This document shows positions 7,572-16,297 of a stretch of DNA of 58,795 nucleotides, piece by piece. Origin of the DNA: Paraburkholderia franconis (GTDB lineage: Bacteria > Pseudomonadota > Gammaproteobacteria > Burkholderiales > Burkholderiaceae). The position numbers and the translations under genes are program-made. The notes below the pieces were generated by a model. The model had not been told where the DNA came from. It worked only from the letters and a program-made list of their open reading frames with translations, and did no database searches. Location: NCBI RefSeq assembly GCF_009362735.1, contig NZ_WHNP01000046.1:300-59094 (forward strand). The letters are read 5' to 3'. Each line of letters opens with the position of its first letter. Within the stretch, counting starts at the first letter, position 1.

Positions 7572-8699
7572 ATGATCCCGGCGGACTTCATTGAAGCCGA
7601 TTTGCAGGGGTTGATAGACGACTGGGCCAAATACGCCCTTGCATCAGCCATGAGGACGCTCACCTCTCCGAGAGCCAGTTGCGTGATTCAGCCGCCCAAA
7701 TCCTGGCAGGCATTGCGGCCGACATGCGCGGCATGCAAAGTGCGGCGCAGCAGGAAGCCAGGTCGCGTCGTAGTCGAGGCAGCTCGCAATCCGGGTTCGA
7801 TCAGGTGGCCTATCTGCACGCGGAAGAGCGTCTTGCCCACGGATTCGGGATCAACGATGTGGCGGCGGAGTTCCGTGCCCTGCGCGCCACGGTGCTGCGC
7901 CCGTGGCAGAAGACTTCGCCCGGCGGTGCCGAGGCTTTTCAGGAAATGGATCCGGTTCAATGAGGCTATTGATCAGATGCTCTGCGAAGCGGTACGCCGG
8001 TATGCGCAGCAGACGAGGCGCATCGGGGATCTTTTTGCCGGCGTGCTTGCACACGACCTGCGCTCACCCCTTGGCGCGATCCTGAACTCAGCGCAACTTC
8101 TGTTGCATGACGAAGGATTGTCTTCAACCAGCCTGAGAGCCGCGGCGAACGTACAACGCGGCTCGATGCGCATGAAAGAGATGATTGACGACCTTCTCAT
8201 TTTCACACGCGGCCGACTGGGTGACGTGTTGCCGGTCAGTTTCGCTTCACAGGATATGAAGCACACCTGCAGCGATGCGGTGGATAAGGTGCGCGCCTCC
8301 TACCCAAACGCGGTCATTCGGCTGCGTCTGGCGGGCGACCTGCGAGGCACGTGGGATGGAACCCGTATCGGGCAACTGGTCGTCAACCTGCCGGTGAACG
8401 GCGTTCGCTATGGTTCAGGTGAGGTGGCCCTCGAATCTGTCGGTCACGATGGACAGGTGACGATGGTTGTCTCAAGCGAAGGCAACCCGATACCGGAAAG
8501 AGCTCTGCCTACGCTGTTTGATCCCATGACAAGGGCGAGCCTTCCGAATCGGGAGGGGACTGCGGCGGGCATGGGCCTTGGCCTCTACATCTGCCGCTGC
8601 ATTACCACGGCGCATCACGGAACAATAGGCGTTGAATCGACAGAACACGGGACGAGCGTCACCGTCCGCATCCCGAGTTCGCCGTCGATTTCCGATTGA
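7572..8699 (+). CDS. Sensor histidine kinase with internal out-of-frame segment
   Basis: The C-terminal half is a good histidine kinase: H-box LAHDLRSPLGAI with His at residue 161, N-box QLVVNLPVNGVRYG, and G-box GMGLGLYICRCI. It would phosphorylate a receiver protein, plausibly the divergent one at 7024-7447. Residues about 24-125 read as Arg/Pro/Cys-rich nonsense. The family-like sensor sequence (SAAQILAGIAADMRGMQSAA ... LAHGFGINDVAAEFRALRAT) is intact in the +2 frame at 7641-7950. One missing base near 7641 (GC|ATC) and one extra G near 7950 (ATGGATC for ATGATC) restore each other. The kinase core may still be made, but the N-terminal input domain is scrambled. No membrane segment is seen. 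A GGAGG motif lies before the ATG. Confidence 0.75.
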   Translation: MIPADFIEADLQGLIDDWAKYALASAMRTLTSPRASCVIQPPKSWQALRPTCAACKVRRSRKPGRVVVEAARNPGSIRWPICTRKSVLPTDSGSTMWRRSSVPCAPRCCARGRRLRPAVPRLFRKWIRFNEAIDQMLCEAVRRYAQQTRRIGDLFAGVLAHDLRSPLGAILNSAQLLLHDEGLSSTSLRAAANVQRGSMRMKEMIDDLLIFTRGRLGDVLPVSFASQDMKHTCSDAVDKVRASYPNAVIRLRLAGDLRGTWDGTRIGQLVVNLPVNGVRYGSGEVALESVGHDGQVTMVVSSEGNPIPERALPTLFDPMTRASLPNREGTAAGMGLGLYICRCITTAHHGTIGVESTEHGTSVTVRIPSSPSISD

Positions 8700-8784
8700 T
8701 CTGTTTGTCGCTAGTGAGATGATCATCGATCTTGACCGCATCGATTGACCAGTCGAATGCTATACGATCGGGAGGGAAGCGAAC

Positions 8785-9039
8785 ATGCGAATCCTGAACA
8801 GCTCGATACTTTTTGTGATAGGTGCGAGCCTTATTAACGCCTACGCGGAAGTCGATCAGCGCTGCGTTTCTGTCCAGACGAGCACGTGTAATTCCACATT
8901 GACGCGATGTCAATGCACTTCTTCCGGTCAGACGAACGAACCTGATAACGTGGCGGAGCGACAGAGAAGATGCACGCAAGACTGCCAGGAGGCGTATCAG
9001 AAATGCCTGGCTGACGCGACCCGGTCCTGTTACCGATAG
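8785..9039 (+). CDS. Small secreted cysteine-rich protein
   Basis: An 84-residue protein with a clear Sec signal peptide (ILNSSILFVIGASLINAYA, cut about residue 21) and a mature part of about 63 residues with eight cysteines. The spacing suggests four disulfides formed in the periplasm. The pattern CQC...RRCTQDCQEAYQKC is helical between Cys pairs. The ATG follows GGGAGGGAAG. No known family is recognised; small Cys-rich exported proteins of this kind can be inhibitors, binding proteins or envelope-stress factors, but nothing here selects among these. It stands alone between the sensor kinase and the LysR gene. Confidence 0.65.
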   Translation: MRILNSSILFVIGASLINAYAEVDQRCVSVQTSTCNSTLTRCQCTSSGQTNEPDNVAERQRRCTQDCQEAYQKCLADATRSCYR

Positions 9040-9253
9040 GCGAGCGAAAGTCTCGCTGTTTGGCGGCAAGCGGCCCAAAAGGCGCCGCTCACACGCATGC
9101 GCTGTATGCGGAATGAACGTCTGCTTCGCGCAAACGGCGAATATGAGTCCGGGTCGACTGTGCATGCCTTGTTTTGTCGCGTGCTGTCGACCACCGATAC
9201 TACGCCTCTCGTATCAGGCGCATGAGCTGGAGGCGCGAACGTCCGCGAATATC

Positions 9254-10168
9254 CTAGTTCACTCGGTAACTGGCGATCCAGCTATACAACTGCTCGACGT
9301 CGATGCTGTGTGGACGCTGGTCATTGCGCATGAGGAAGTAGCCGCGACCAGAGCGCACGCTCAATGAGGACAGGCGCGCCAGTCTTCCACTGCGAATTTC
9401 CGCGTCAAGAAGATGGCGAGTGCCCAACGTCACACCCCGTCCACGCGTGGCTGCGTCCACGAGCACGATGTAGTTGTTGCCATACTCGGTCGCCTTCACG
9501 CGGCTCGGGTCAATGCCCAGCGACTTGAACCAGATTGACCAGTTGATCCAGTTGGGCTGGACGCGTTCGTACTCGAGAAGCACCTGCGATAGCAATGCTT
9601 CGGGACCGTCACTGGCCAGCGGGTGACTTTCGATATAAGCCGGACTCGCCACAGGGAATATCTCTTCCTCGAACAACAACTGCGCCGTCCAGTGGATTCG
9701 CTGACCAGGGTCATACGCCACGACAAGGTCGACGCTGTCATTAAACAGATCAGACGGCTGATCGGACGTGATTGTGCGAATACTCGCCGCGAAGCTCGGA
9801 TTACGGGCGCGGAAGTCCCTCATCACCTCACTCAGCCAGAAATGCGAGATCGCCGTGTTTGCGGCCACCGTCACCATACTCGCGTTCCGCTTGTCGCTGA
9901 TCTCGTCCACGGCATCAGCGAGGTAATTGAACGCCGCGCTGACTTTGTTATGAAGCTGCGTTCCGCGCGACGACAGTTGTACCCGTCGACCGACCCGTTC
10001 GAAGAGTGCAAACCCAAGTCCTTCCTCAAGCTGGCGGATCTGCTTGCTGACTGCTGCCTGTGAAACGTGAAGCTCTTCGGCAGCCCGCGTGAAATTCAAC
10101 GTCCGGGCCGCTGCCTCGAAAAACATCAGGCTCGTCAGCGGCGGAAGGCGATGGCGCAGACTCTTCAT
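9254..10168 (-). CDS. LysR-family transcriptional regulator (GcvA-like)
   Basis: 304 residues, the normal length for LysR proteins. The N-terminal winged helix-turn-helix reads LMFFEAAARTLNFTRAAEEL then HVSQAAVSKQIRQLEE, and the PPLTSLMFFEAAAR start is typical of the GcvA subgroup. The effector-binding domain follows from about residue 95. It is divergent from the operon at 10328, with 159 bases between the start codons, so it most likely controls that operon in response to its substrate. The intergenic region contains ATGAGATTTCAT (ATGA-N4-TCAT) around 10188-10201, a candidate but unproven LysR half-site pair. Confidence 0.92.
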   Translation of the reverse strand: MKSLRHRLPPLTSLMFFEAAARTLNFTRAAEELHVSQAAVSKQIRQLEEGLGFALFERVGRRVQLSSRGTQLHNKVSAAFNYLADAVDEISDKRNASMVTVAANTAISHFWLSEVMRDFRARNPSFAASIRTITSDQPSDLFNDSVDLVVAYDPGQRIHWTAQLLFEEEIFPVASPAYIESHPLASDGPEALLSQVLLEYERVQPNWINWSIWFKSLGIDPSRVKATEYGNNYIVLVDAATRGRGVTLGTRHLLDAEIRSGRLARLSSLSVRSGRGYFLMRNDQRPHSIDVEQLYSWIASYRVN

Positions 10169-10327
10169 AACGCGGAGTTATCAACTGATATGAGATTTCA
10201 TCTGTGTACAGGGAAATTGGCAACCCGTAAAGTCGTTTTCATGCGGCGTATTCGATGATTCCGAACGCGAGCTGCAGCCATCGGCTTCATAACTAGAGGT
10301 TGGTATTTTCCCCATCCGGACGTTCTT

Positions 10328-11584
10328 ATGACTACGCTTAACTGGCATCGCGAGCGCCTCGATCTTTCCGATCTTCAGTCGCTCGATCGCTCCTCGCACG
10401 GCTCCGACATCGACCTCGTGTCGGTGCGAACGTATCGCCTTGGCAGAGTCCGGGCCGAAATGCGAAAGCGCGATATCGCGGCCCTGATCATCAGCGACCC
10501 GGTGAACATCCGGTACGCCACGGGCGCGCGCAACATGCAGATTTTTTGCGCCCGTAACACGCCTTCGCGCTACCTCATCGTCACCGAAAGCCGGACGATC
10601 CTGTTCGAGTTCACGGGTTGCGAGCACCTGGCCAACGGCCTTGAGACCATCGACGAGGTCCGTCCATCGTCAACCGCCAGTTTCGTCGCCGCGGGCCCGG
10701 CCATCGTGGCACGGGAAAAGGCATGGGCCGCCGACATGGCGGCCACGCTGACTGAACTCGTCGGACCGAAGCCCACGGTCGGTATCGAGCGCGTGAACGC
10801 CGGAGCGGCGATTGCGCTGGCGGGAGATGGCGTGCGTCTGGTGGACGCGCAGGAGCCGATCGAAATGGCGCGTGCGATCAAGTCGGCCGAGGAACTGAAG
10901 TGCGTCATCGCTTCACTGCGGGCGACAGAAGTTGCCGTCAGGAAGCTACGGGACGCAATTCGGCCCGGCATGTCGGAGAACGAGCTGTGGTCCGTGCTGC
11001 ATCAATCAGTGATTGCTCAAGACGGAGACTACGTTGAGACGCGCTTGTTGAGCGCCGGGCGCCGTACCAACCCCTGGTTCCAGGAAACATCCAGTCATGT
11101 GATCGAACCGAACCAGCTGATCGCACTGGACACCGATGTCGTGGGCTGTCACGGCTACTACTCTGACTTTTCTCGCACCTTCCACGCCGGGCCGGATAAG
11201 CCGAGCGAGAACCAACGCACGATCTACAAGCTCGCTCACGAGCAGGTTCATCACAACATTGGGATCATTCGCCCAGGCATGACGTTCAGGGAATACAGCG
11301 ACAAGGCCTGGAATATCCCGGACAAGTACCACGCTAATCGCTATTACCTGTCGGCACACGGCTGCGGTATGACGGGCGAATATCCGTACCTCTACCATCA
11401 CGCGGACTTTCCCGCATCTGGCTACGACGGTGAGATCCAGCCGGGAATGACGCTGTGCGTCGAGAGCTACATCGGCGAGCACGCTGGACAGGAAGGCGTG
11501 AAGCTCGAGCAGCAATTGCTCGTGACGGAGACGGGAACGCGCCTGCTCTCACTTTTTCCGTTCGAAGAAACCTTGCTGCGATAA
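10328..11584 (+). CDS. M24-fold metalloenzyme, DddP-like
   Basis: 418 residues with an N-terminal creatinase-like domain and a C-terminal pita-bread M24 domain. All five metal ligands are visible: D270 (LDTDVVG), D280 (YYSDFSR), H344 (SAHGCG), E379 (LCVES) and E394 (VKLEQQ). The sequence is closest in memory to DddP, the M24-type DMSP lyase: ETRLLSAGRRTNPWFQE, the LDTD...SDFSR core and PGMTLCVE align closely. The Asp reported as catalytic in DddP (D377, six residues after the His) is Gly350 here, so DMSP cleavage is doubtful. Ectoine hydrolase (DoeA) and Xaa-Pro peptidases are other relatives. The gene starts an operon with a betaine-type binding protein, a cupin and a GMC oxidoreductase, suggesting a quaternary-amine or sulfonium compound as substrate. 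Confidence 0.8.
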   Translation: MTTLNWHRERLDLSDLQSLDRSSHGSDIDLVSVRTYRLGRVRAEMRKRDIAALIISDPVNIRYATGARNMQIFCARNTPSRYLIVTESRTILFEFTGCEHLANGLETIDEVRPSSTASFVAAGPAIVAREKAWAADMAATLTELVGPKPTVGIERVNAGAAIALAGDGVRLVDAQEPIEMARAIKSAEELKCVIASLRATEVAVRKLRDAIRPGMSENELWSVLHQSVIAQDGDYVETRLLSAGRRTNPWFQETSSHVIEPNQLIALDTDVVGCHGYYSDFSRTFHAGPDKPSENQRTIYKLAHEQVHHNIGIIRPGMTFREYSDKAWNIPDKYHANRYYLSAHGCGMTGEYPYLYHHADFPASGYDGEIQPGMTLCVESYIGEHAGQEGVKLEQQLLVTETGTRLLSLFPFEETLLR

Positions 11585-11640
11585 GCAAGGCGCCGCTGCA
11601 TGTGCTGGACCGTTTCAACCCTCAAATGGAAGCGTAGAAA

Positions 11641-12504
11641 ATGACCAAGTTGCTGGGATTGTTCAAGTGGCTACTGCCCGTAGTCTTTCTGCTAACCGGT
11701 GCCACAGCGCGTGCAGACGACAAGTCGATCACGATCGGCGTGAACAACTGGGCGGAGAATATCGCCGTCGCAAACATGTGGAAGGTCCTTCTCGACGAGA
11801 AAGGTTTCAAGGTCCAGTTACAGAACGCAGACAAGGCGCTTATTTACAACAGCGTCGCGCAGGGGAAAATCGACCTGACCTTCGAAGTCTGGCTTCCGGC
11901 AGGCGACAAGCCTGCGTTCGACAAGGTCAAAGACAGAGTGGTGCAGATTGGGCCGTGGTTCAAGGAGGCGAATCTGGGCCTCGTCGTTCCTGACTATGTT
12001 GCCGTCGACAGCATCGACCAGTTGAATGCGAACAAGAGCCTCTTTGCTTCCAGTGGCCGCCCGAAGATCGTCGGCATCGATTCCGGCAGCAGCCTCATGC
12101 AGTTGACGGAGAAGGCGAAGACGACCTATCAACTCGACTATGACGTTCAGTCATCGTCCGAGTCTGCGATGGTCCTGTCGCTTGAACGAGCGATCCAGCG
12201 CAAAGAGCCTATCGTCGTTACGCTCTGGAAACCTCACTGGATCTGGTCCAGATACAAGCTCAAGTATCTGAAGGACCCGAAAGGGGCCTACGGTTCGACA
12301 GACTCGATCTATGGAATCGAGACCCAGGCATTCAAGAAGCAGCATCCCGACGTCGAGCGGTGGTTGCAGCAATGGAAGATGGATGACAACTCGTTGGGCG
12401 GGCTGATGTCGGAAATCATCAAGCAAGGTGTGTCAAACCCTGAGAAAGGCGCGAAGGCCTGGATCGATGCGAACCGTCCGTTGGTTCAACAGTGGACGAA
12501 GTAA
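11641..12504 (+). CDS. Glycine betaine/choline-type ABC substrate-binding protein (OpuAC family)
   Basis: 287 residues with a Sec signal peptide (KWLLPVVFLLTGATARA, cut about residue 25). The mature protein has the OpuAC pattern: ITIGVNNWAENIAVANMWK, DLTFEVWLPAG, then GIDSGSSLMQ and TLWKPHWIWSRY. Trp and Tyr residues at these places form the aromatic cage for a quaternary ammonium or sulfonium head group in the family. It acts in the periplasm. It lies 56 bases after the DddP-like gene and 81 bases before the cupin. No ABC permease or ATPase gene is present in the operon, so it must borrow a transporter core from elsewhere or act as an orphan. Confidence 0.88.
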   Translation: MTKLLGLFKWLLPVVFLLTGATARADDKSITIGVNNWAENIAVANMWKVLLDEKGFKVQLQNADKALIYNSVAQGKIDLTFEVWLPAGDKPAFDKVKDRVVQIGPWFKEANLGLVVPDYVAVDSIDQLNANKSLFASSGRPKIVGIDSGSSLMQLTEKAKTTYQLDYDVQSSSESAMVLSLERAIQRKEPIVVTLWKPHWIWSRYKLKYLKDPKGAYGSTDSIYGIETQAFKKQHPDVERWLQQWKMDDNSLGGLMSEIIKQGVSNPEKGAKAWIDANRPLVQQWTK

Positions 12505-12585
12505 GCCCGCGTAACACGCGACGATGAATCCCGACGCCTTGCTCCTCAGTTTGCGTCAACCCCAGCTTTCACTCTTTATACCGAC

Positions 12586-12897
12586 ATGAACGCTTCCATC
12601 ACGACTCCATCCATTTCCAGGCAACGAGCGCCGGACGACATCGAACAGACGACCGCCAGCTGGGACACGTGGCATTGCGACAGCAACACGTTCCAGCATC
12701 GCTATGTACCGGGCGCGACGTTTTACGTCGTTAATGGCCGGGCACGGCTGACCTTCGCACATGGCGTGCAACTCGACATCGAAGCCGGGGACTTCGTCTC
12801 GATCGGCGACGGTGCGGAGGCGGTGTGGGAGATCTTCGCGCCCATCGAAACGCGTTACACCTATCACGACGATCGCGGTCCAGCGAAAGAGGCGTGA
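12586..12897 (+). CDS. Small cupin-domain protein (Cupin_3/DUF861-like)
   Basis: 103 residues forming one cupin barrel: FQHRYVPGATFYVVNGRARL (motif 1 region), then LDIEAGDFVSIGDGAEAVWE (motif 2 region). The His/Glu metal ligands of classic cupins are mostly missing, as in many Cupin_3 proteins, so metal binding is uncertain. It is cytoplasmic, with no signal peptide. Its stop is two bases before the start of the GMC oxidoreductase gene, so the two are translated together. It may be a small sugar- or amine-handling enzyme or an accessory binding protein; the exact role is unknown. Confidence 0.75.
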   Translation: MNASITTPSISRQRAPDDIEQTTASWDTWHCDSNTFQHRYVPGATFYVVNGRARLTFAHGVQLDIEAGDFVSIGDGAEAVWEIFAPIETRYTYHDDRGPAKEA

Positions 12898-12899
12898 TC

Positions 12900-14534
12900 A
12901 TGAGCGAGGCTGTGGAGTTCGACTATGTAATCGGCGGAGCGGGTTCGGCCGGCTGCGTGCTCGCGCGCCGGCTCGCTGATGCTGGTAATAAGGTACTGCT
13001 GATCGAAGCGGGTCCACGTGACAATTCGTGGGTGATCCGTATGCCTGCCGGCCTCAGATCGATTTTCAAGCCGAACTCGCGATACAACTACTGGTTCGAG
13101 ACCGCGCCGCAGCGGAACCTGAACAACCGCCGCATCCAGCAGCCGCGCGGTCGCGTTCTCGGCGGCTCATCCTCCATCAACGGCATGACATGGCTTCGCG
13201 GACATCCGCTCGACTATGAGCGCTGGGAGCAGGAAGGAGCAACGGACTGGGGCTGGACGGATTGCCTGCCGTACTTCCGGAAGATCGAGCGGAGTGACGT
13301 CGTCAGCGCTTATCGTGGTACCGACGGGTTCATTCATGCCCAGCGTCAGGAGCATCTCTGTCCGCTCAACCAGGCCTTTCTCGACGCGGGTGTCGAAGCT
13401 GGCTTTCCGCTCACCGACGACGTCAACGGATCCCGGCAGGAAGGTGTGTCGCGCTTCGAGATGAGCGTCGATCATGGTATTCGCAACAGCGCCTCGTACG
13501 GCTACCTTCACTCGCGTCAGGACGACGGTAATCTGACGATCTGGACGCAGAGCACGATCAATCAGATCAACCTCATCGGCAACAGGGCGACCGGGTTCAA
13601 GGTGGTGCATGGCGACTCTGTCGTGAATGTCACTGCACGTAAGGAGACTCTGCTTTGCGCGGGTGTCTTCGGCTCCCCGCAACTGCTGATGTTGTCAGGA
13701 ATCGGGCCGGTCGATCATCTCAAGGAAAAAGGCATTCTCCCGAGAGTGGAGCTGCCCGGAGTTGGAGAAAATCTGCAGGACCATCTTGAATGTCACATCC
13801 AGATCGAAACCAGGGAACCTGTCTCGCTCAACCGGGAGCTACAGCTTCACAGAATGCTGTGGGCGGGCGTGCAGTGGTTCGGTTTCAAGTCGGGCGTGGC
13901 GTCCGTCAACCAGTGCCATGTCGGCGCCTTTCTAAAGAGCGCCCCCCACATTCCTCATCCGGATATCCAGTTTCACTTCTTCCCGGTGTTCTTCAACAAG
14001 GACTGGATACCCACGCGGCAAACAAATGGATATCGCATCGGCGTAGGTCCGATGCGTCCGACCAGTCGTGGGCGTGTCCGACTGAAGTCGATGCACGCCG
14101 AAGACCCGCTTTCGATCGATCCGAACTACATGGACACCGAGGAAGACTGGCGCGTGATGCGCGAGTCGGTACGGCTCGGTTTGCTGTTTTCACGACAACC
14201 TGCCTTCCGCCGCTTTCATTACCGTGAAGACATGCCAGGCGTCGATGTAAGCGCGATCGCGGCCGTCGACGAGTTCATCAGGCGCGACGCGTCAAGCGCC
14301 TATCATCCCTGTGGAACCTGCAAGATGGGCGCGAAGCACGATTCGTCCGCAGTCGTAGGTCCAGATCTCAAGGTCAGAGGGGTAGAGCGACTGCGTGTCA
14401 TCGATGCATCAGTCATGCCGTCTGTGCCAAGCGCGAACATCAATGCTGCGACCATCATGCTGGCCGAGCGGGCTAGTGATCTTGTGCTCGGGCGACCCAC
14501 CATGCGCGCCGCCCCCCTGCAGTTCGTTGCCTGA
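12900..14534 (+). CDS. GMC-family FAD-dependent oxidoreductase (choline dehydrogenase-like)
   Basis: 544 residues. The N-terminal FAD-binding fold reads DYVIGGAGSAGCVLARRL, the GMC signature PRGRVLGGSSSINGM follows, and the C-terminal active-site region has SSAYHPCGTCKMG (catalytic His) and SANINAATIMLAERASD (Asn). The family oxidises alcohols such as choline or polyethylene glycol using FAD. The ATG at 12900 was chosen because the fold begins immediately after it; the cupin stop is two bases upstream. It is the last gene of the DddP-like/OpuAC/cupin operon. With a betaine-type binding protein in the same unit, oxidation of a choline-like or related alcohol is plausible. I do not call it betA because the substrate is not shown. 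Confidence 0.9.
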   Translation: MSEAVEFDYVIGGAGSAGCVLARRLADAGNKVLLIEAGPRDNSWVIRMPAGLRSIFKPNSRYNYWFETAPQRNLNNRRIQQPRGRVLGGSSSINGMTWLRGHPLDYERWEQEGATDWGWTDCLPYFRKIERSDVVSAYRGTDGFIHAQRQEHLCPLNQAFLDAGVEAGFPLTDDVNGSRQEGVSRFEMSVDHGIRNSASYGYLHSRQDDGNLTIWTQSTINQINLIGNRATGFKVVHGDSVVNVTARKETLLCAGVFGSPQLLMLSGIGPVDHLKEKGILPRVELPGVGENLQDHLECHIQIETREPVSLNRELQLHRMLWAGVQWFGFKSGVASVNQCHVGAFLKSAPHIPHPDIQFHFFPVFFNKDWIPTRQTNGYRIGVGPMRPTSRGRVRLKSMHAEDPLSIDPNYMDTEEDWRVMRESVRLGLLFSRQPAFRRFHYREDMPGVDVSAIAAVDEFIRRDASSAYHPCGTCKMGAKHDSSAVVGPDLKVRGVERLRVIDASVMPSVPSANINAATIMLAERASDLVLGRPTMRAAPLQFVA

Positions 14535-15013
14535 CCCGGATTTACCGAACGATGTCGGGACGGACATCTGCAGGTGTGGAGGTTCATGTACCCGCATGCC
14601 TTCGAATGACCGTTCCAGTTTTGTGAGCAGCCGGAGGCGGCTCGCTCGATCAAAGGGCACCTAGGGTCGACAAGCGCCTGTCGCGTCGCCCGAGCGCCCA
14701 CAGGCGTGCATGGAAAACGCTGCCGTTGCGATAACCCCTGTTATCGCAATAGCTGCGTTCCCGGTCGTAACCGGCCTGAGGCAATTCGCGCTAAGGACCT
14801 TTGCTGGCCTCTCGGCTTTAACCGACACATATTCGGCCGCCAAATCAACGATATGGTGTGCGATCCGGCGTTTGCGATGCGAAGTCACAAATTCAATTCG
14901 GACTGAGGCGAATTGACGACTTTATTTCGTTCGGACTGTCAACAAAATTCGATAACGGGTTTGCGCAACGTGTCCAGAGCGCGTGGCGTGCCGTCCAACC
15001 GACGGCGCCGGCC
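14535..15013. other. Intergenic region with a perfect palindrome
   Basis: About 480 bases between the 3' ends of the GMC gene and the MFS gene (convergent). Short frames occur on both strands but none has a ribosome binding site and a known motif. The main signal is the inverted repeat at 14726-14749. Confidence 0.5.
14726..14749. repeat. Perfect 10-bp inverted repeat, operator-like
   Basis: TTGCGATAAC, four bases CCCT, then GTTATCGCAA: a perfect 10-bp inverted repeat. There is no T-tract, so an intrinsic terminator is unlikely. The size and symmetry fit a dimeric regulator site, but no promoter or gene start is close, so its role is unknown. Confidence 0.6.
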
Positions 15014-16297
15014 TTATCGATGCGATGCGAGGAACCGCGCGCGCATCGGCTTGAGCACGACGATCGCGAGAAGCGCGGTGCAAATGTCGAATGCGATCGC
15101 CGTGCCGAACACGGGCACCCAGCTTTGCGCATTCTGATGCATCAGCGCGGCGAGCGGCCCGCCGAAGATCGAGCCGATGCCTTGCGAGATGTACAGCCAG
15201 CCGTAGTTTTCGGTGGCGTGGCGCGTGCCGAAGGTATCGGTCAACGTTGACGGGAACAGCGAGAAGATTTCGCCCCAACCGAAGAACACGACGCCCGACA
15301 GCAGCACGAAAAGCACAGCGTTCTCGCGCGTGAGCAGCCACAAGGCCATCGCGATGCCTTCGAGTGCGAACGCAACGAACATCGTATTCTCGCGGCCGAG
15401 CCGATCCGACACCCAGCCGAAAAGCGGCCTTGTGAGTCCGTTGGTGAAGCGGTCGATGGTCAACGCGAGCGGCAATGCGGCCATGCCGAACACGAGCACT
15501 TTGGTCACGCCGAAGTCCGCGGCGAAGGTCGCCATTTGCGACGTAACCATGAGACCCGACGTTGACATCATCGTCATCATCGCAAACATCAGCCAGAAGA
15601 GCGGCGTCTTGAGAACCTGTGAAGGACGCAGATCCGGCCCATTCACGTGCGCCGACGACGCGGCAATGGCAGACGACGCATCGCGCGGCGTACGCAGTCC
15701 CTGCGACGCAACCAGGCCGACTGCCGCGAACGCGATGCCGTAGATCCACAGCGTCGCGTCGATCCCGCGCGCCGCAAGCGACGACGAGACCGGAAACGTC
15801 GTCACGATCGCGCCCATTCCGTAACCGGCCGCGACTGCGCCTGCCGCAAAGCCTCGCTTGTCGGGAAACCAGCGCACCATCAGGCCCACCACGCCGACAT
15901 AGACGATGCCTGTTCCCAATCCGCCGACGACACCGTACGTGAAATAAAGCATCGACGTGCTCGTCGCCTGCGACGCGAGCACCCAGCTGAGCCCCGACAT
16001 CACCGTGCCGAGTGAGATCAGCAGACGCGGACCGAAGCGGTCGATCAGCTTGCCCTGAAACGGCGAGAAGAAGGTCTGCAGGATGATGAGCAGCGAGAAG
16101 GTCACCTGCAATTCGGGCAGCTGCACGCCGAGCTTCGCGGAAAGCGGCTTCGTCAACAGCGTCCAGACATACTGCGGGCTCGATATCGTCATCATGCAAA
16201 TGAGACCGAGGCCGAGCTGCAGCCAGCGGCTATGCGTCGCGATGCCGACTGTGCCGGCCGTCGCGTTGTCATGCAGGGTCTGTGTGCGTGTGGTCAT
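15014..16297 (-). CDS. MFS transporter, oxalate/formate antiporter family (OxlT-like)
   Basis: 427 residues with 12 predicted membrane helices and a central hydrophilic loop near residues 205-225. It has the family features of OxlT: SSPQYVWTLLTKPLS in helix 1, a long helix 2-3 with LIDRFGPRLLISLG, and the symmetric GWVSDRLGREN in the second half. It is an inner-membrane carrier of the major facilitator superfamily, probably exchanging small dicarboxylates or monocarboxylates. Oxalate specificity is not shown, and no oxalyl-CoA decarboxylase or formyl-CoA transferase gene is in the window. A 30-bp palindrome lies 48 bases upstream of the start. Confidence 0.88.
   Translation of the reverse strand: MTTRTQTLHDNATAGTVGIATHSRWLQLGLGLICMMTISSPQYVWTLLTKPLSAKLGVQLPELQVTFSLLIILQTFFSPFQGKLIDRFGPRLLISLGTVMSGLSWVLASQATSTSMLYFTYGVVGGLGTGIVYVGVVGLMVRWFPDKRGFAAGAVAAGYGMGAIVTTFPVSSSLAARGIDATLWIYGIAFAAVGLVASQGLRTPRDASSAIAASSAHVNGPDLRPSQVLKTPLFWLMFAMMTMMSTSGLMVTSQMATFAADFGVTKVLVFGMAALPLALTIDRFTNGLTRPLFGWVSDRLGRENTMFVAFALEGIAMALWLLTRENAVLFVLLSGVVFFGWGEIFSLFPSTLTDTFGTRHATENYGWLYISQGIGSIFGGPLAALMHQNAQSWVPVFGTAIAFDICTALLAIVVLKPMRARFLASHR

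Noticed and set aside
10328..11584. Calling the M24 protein a DMSP lyase (dddP)
   Set aside because: The reported catalytic Asp of DddP is Gly here, and no DMSP-processing genes are nearby. I kept the broader name.
15014..16297. Calling the carrier a true oxalate:formate antiporter
   Set aside because: Family membership is clear, but no oxalate-degradation genes are in the window, and the family is broad in substrate.
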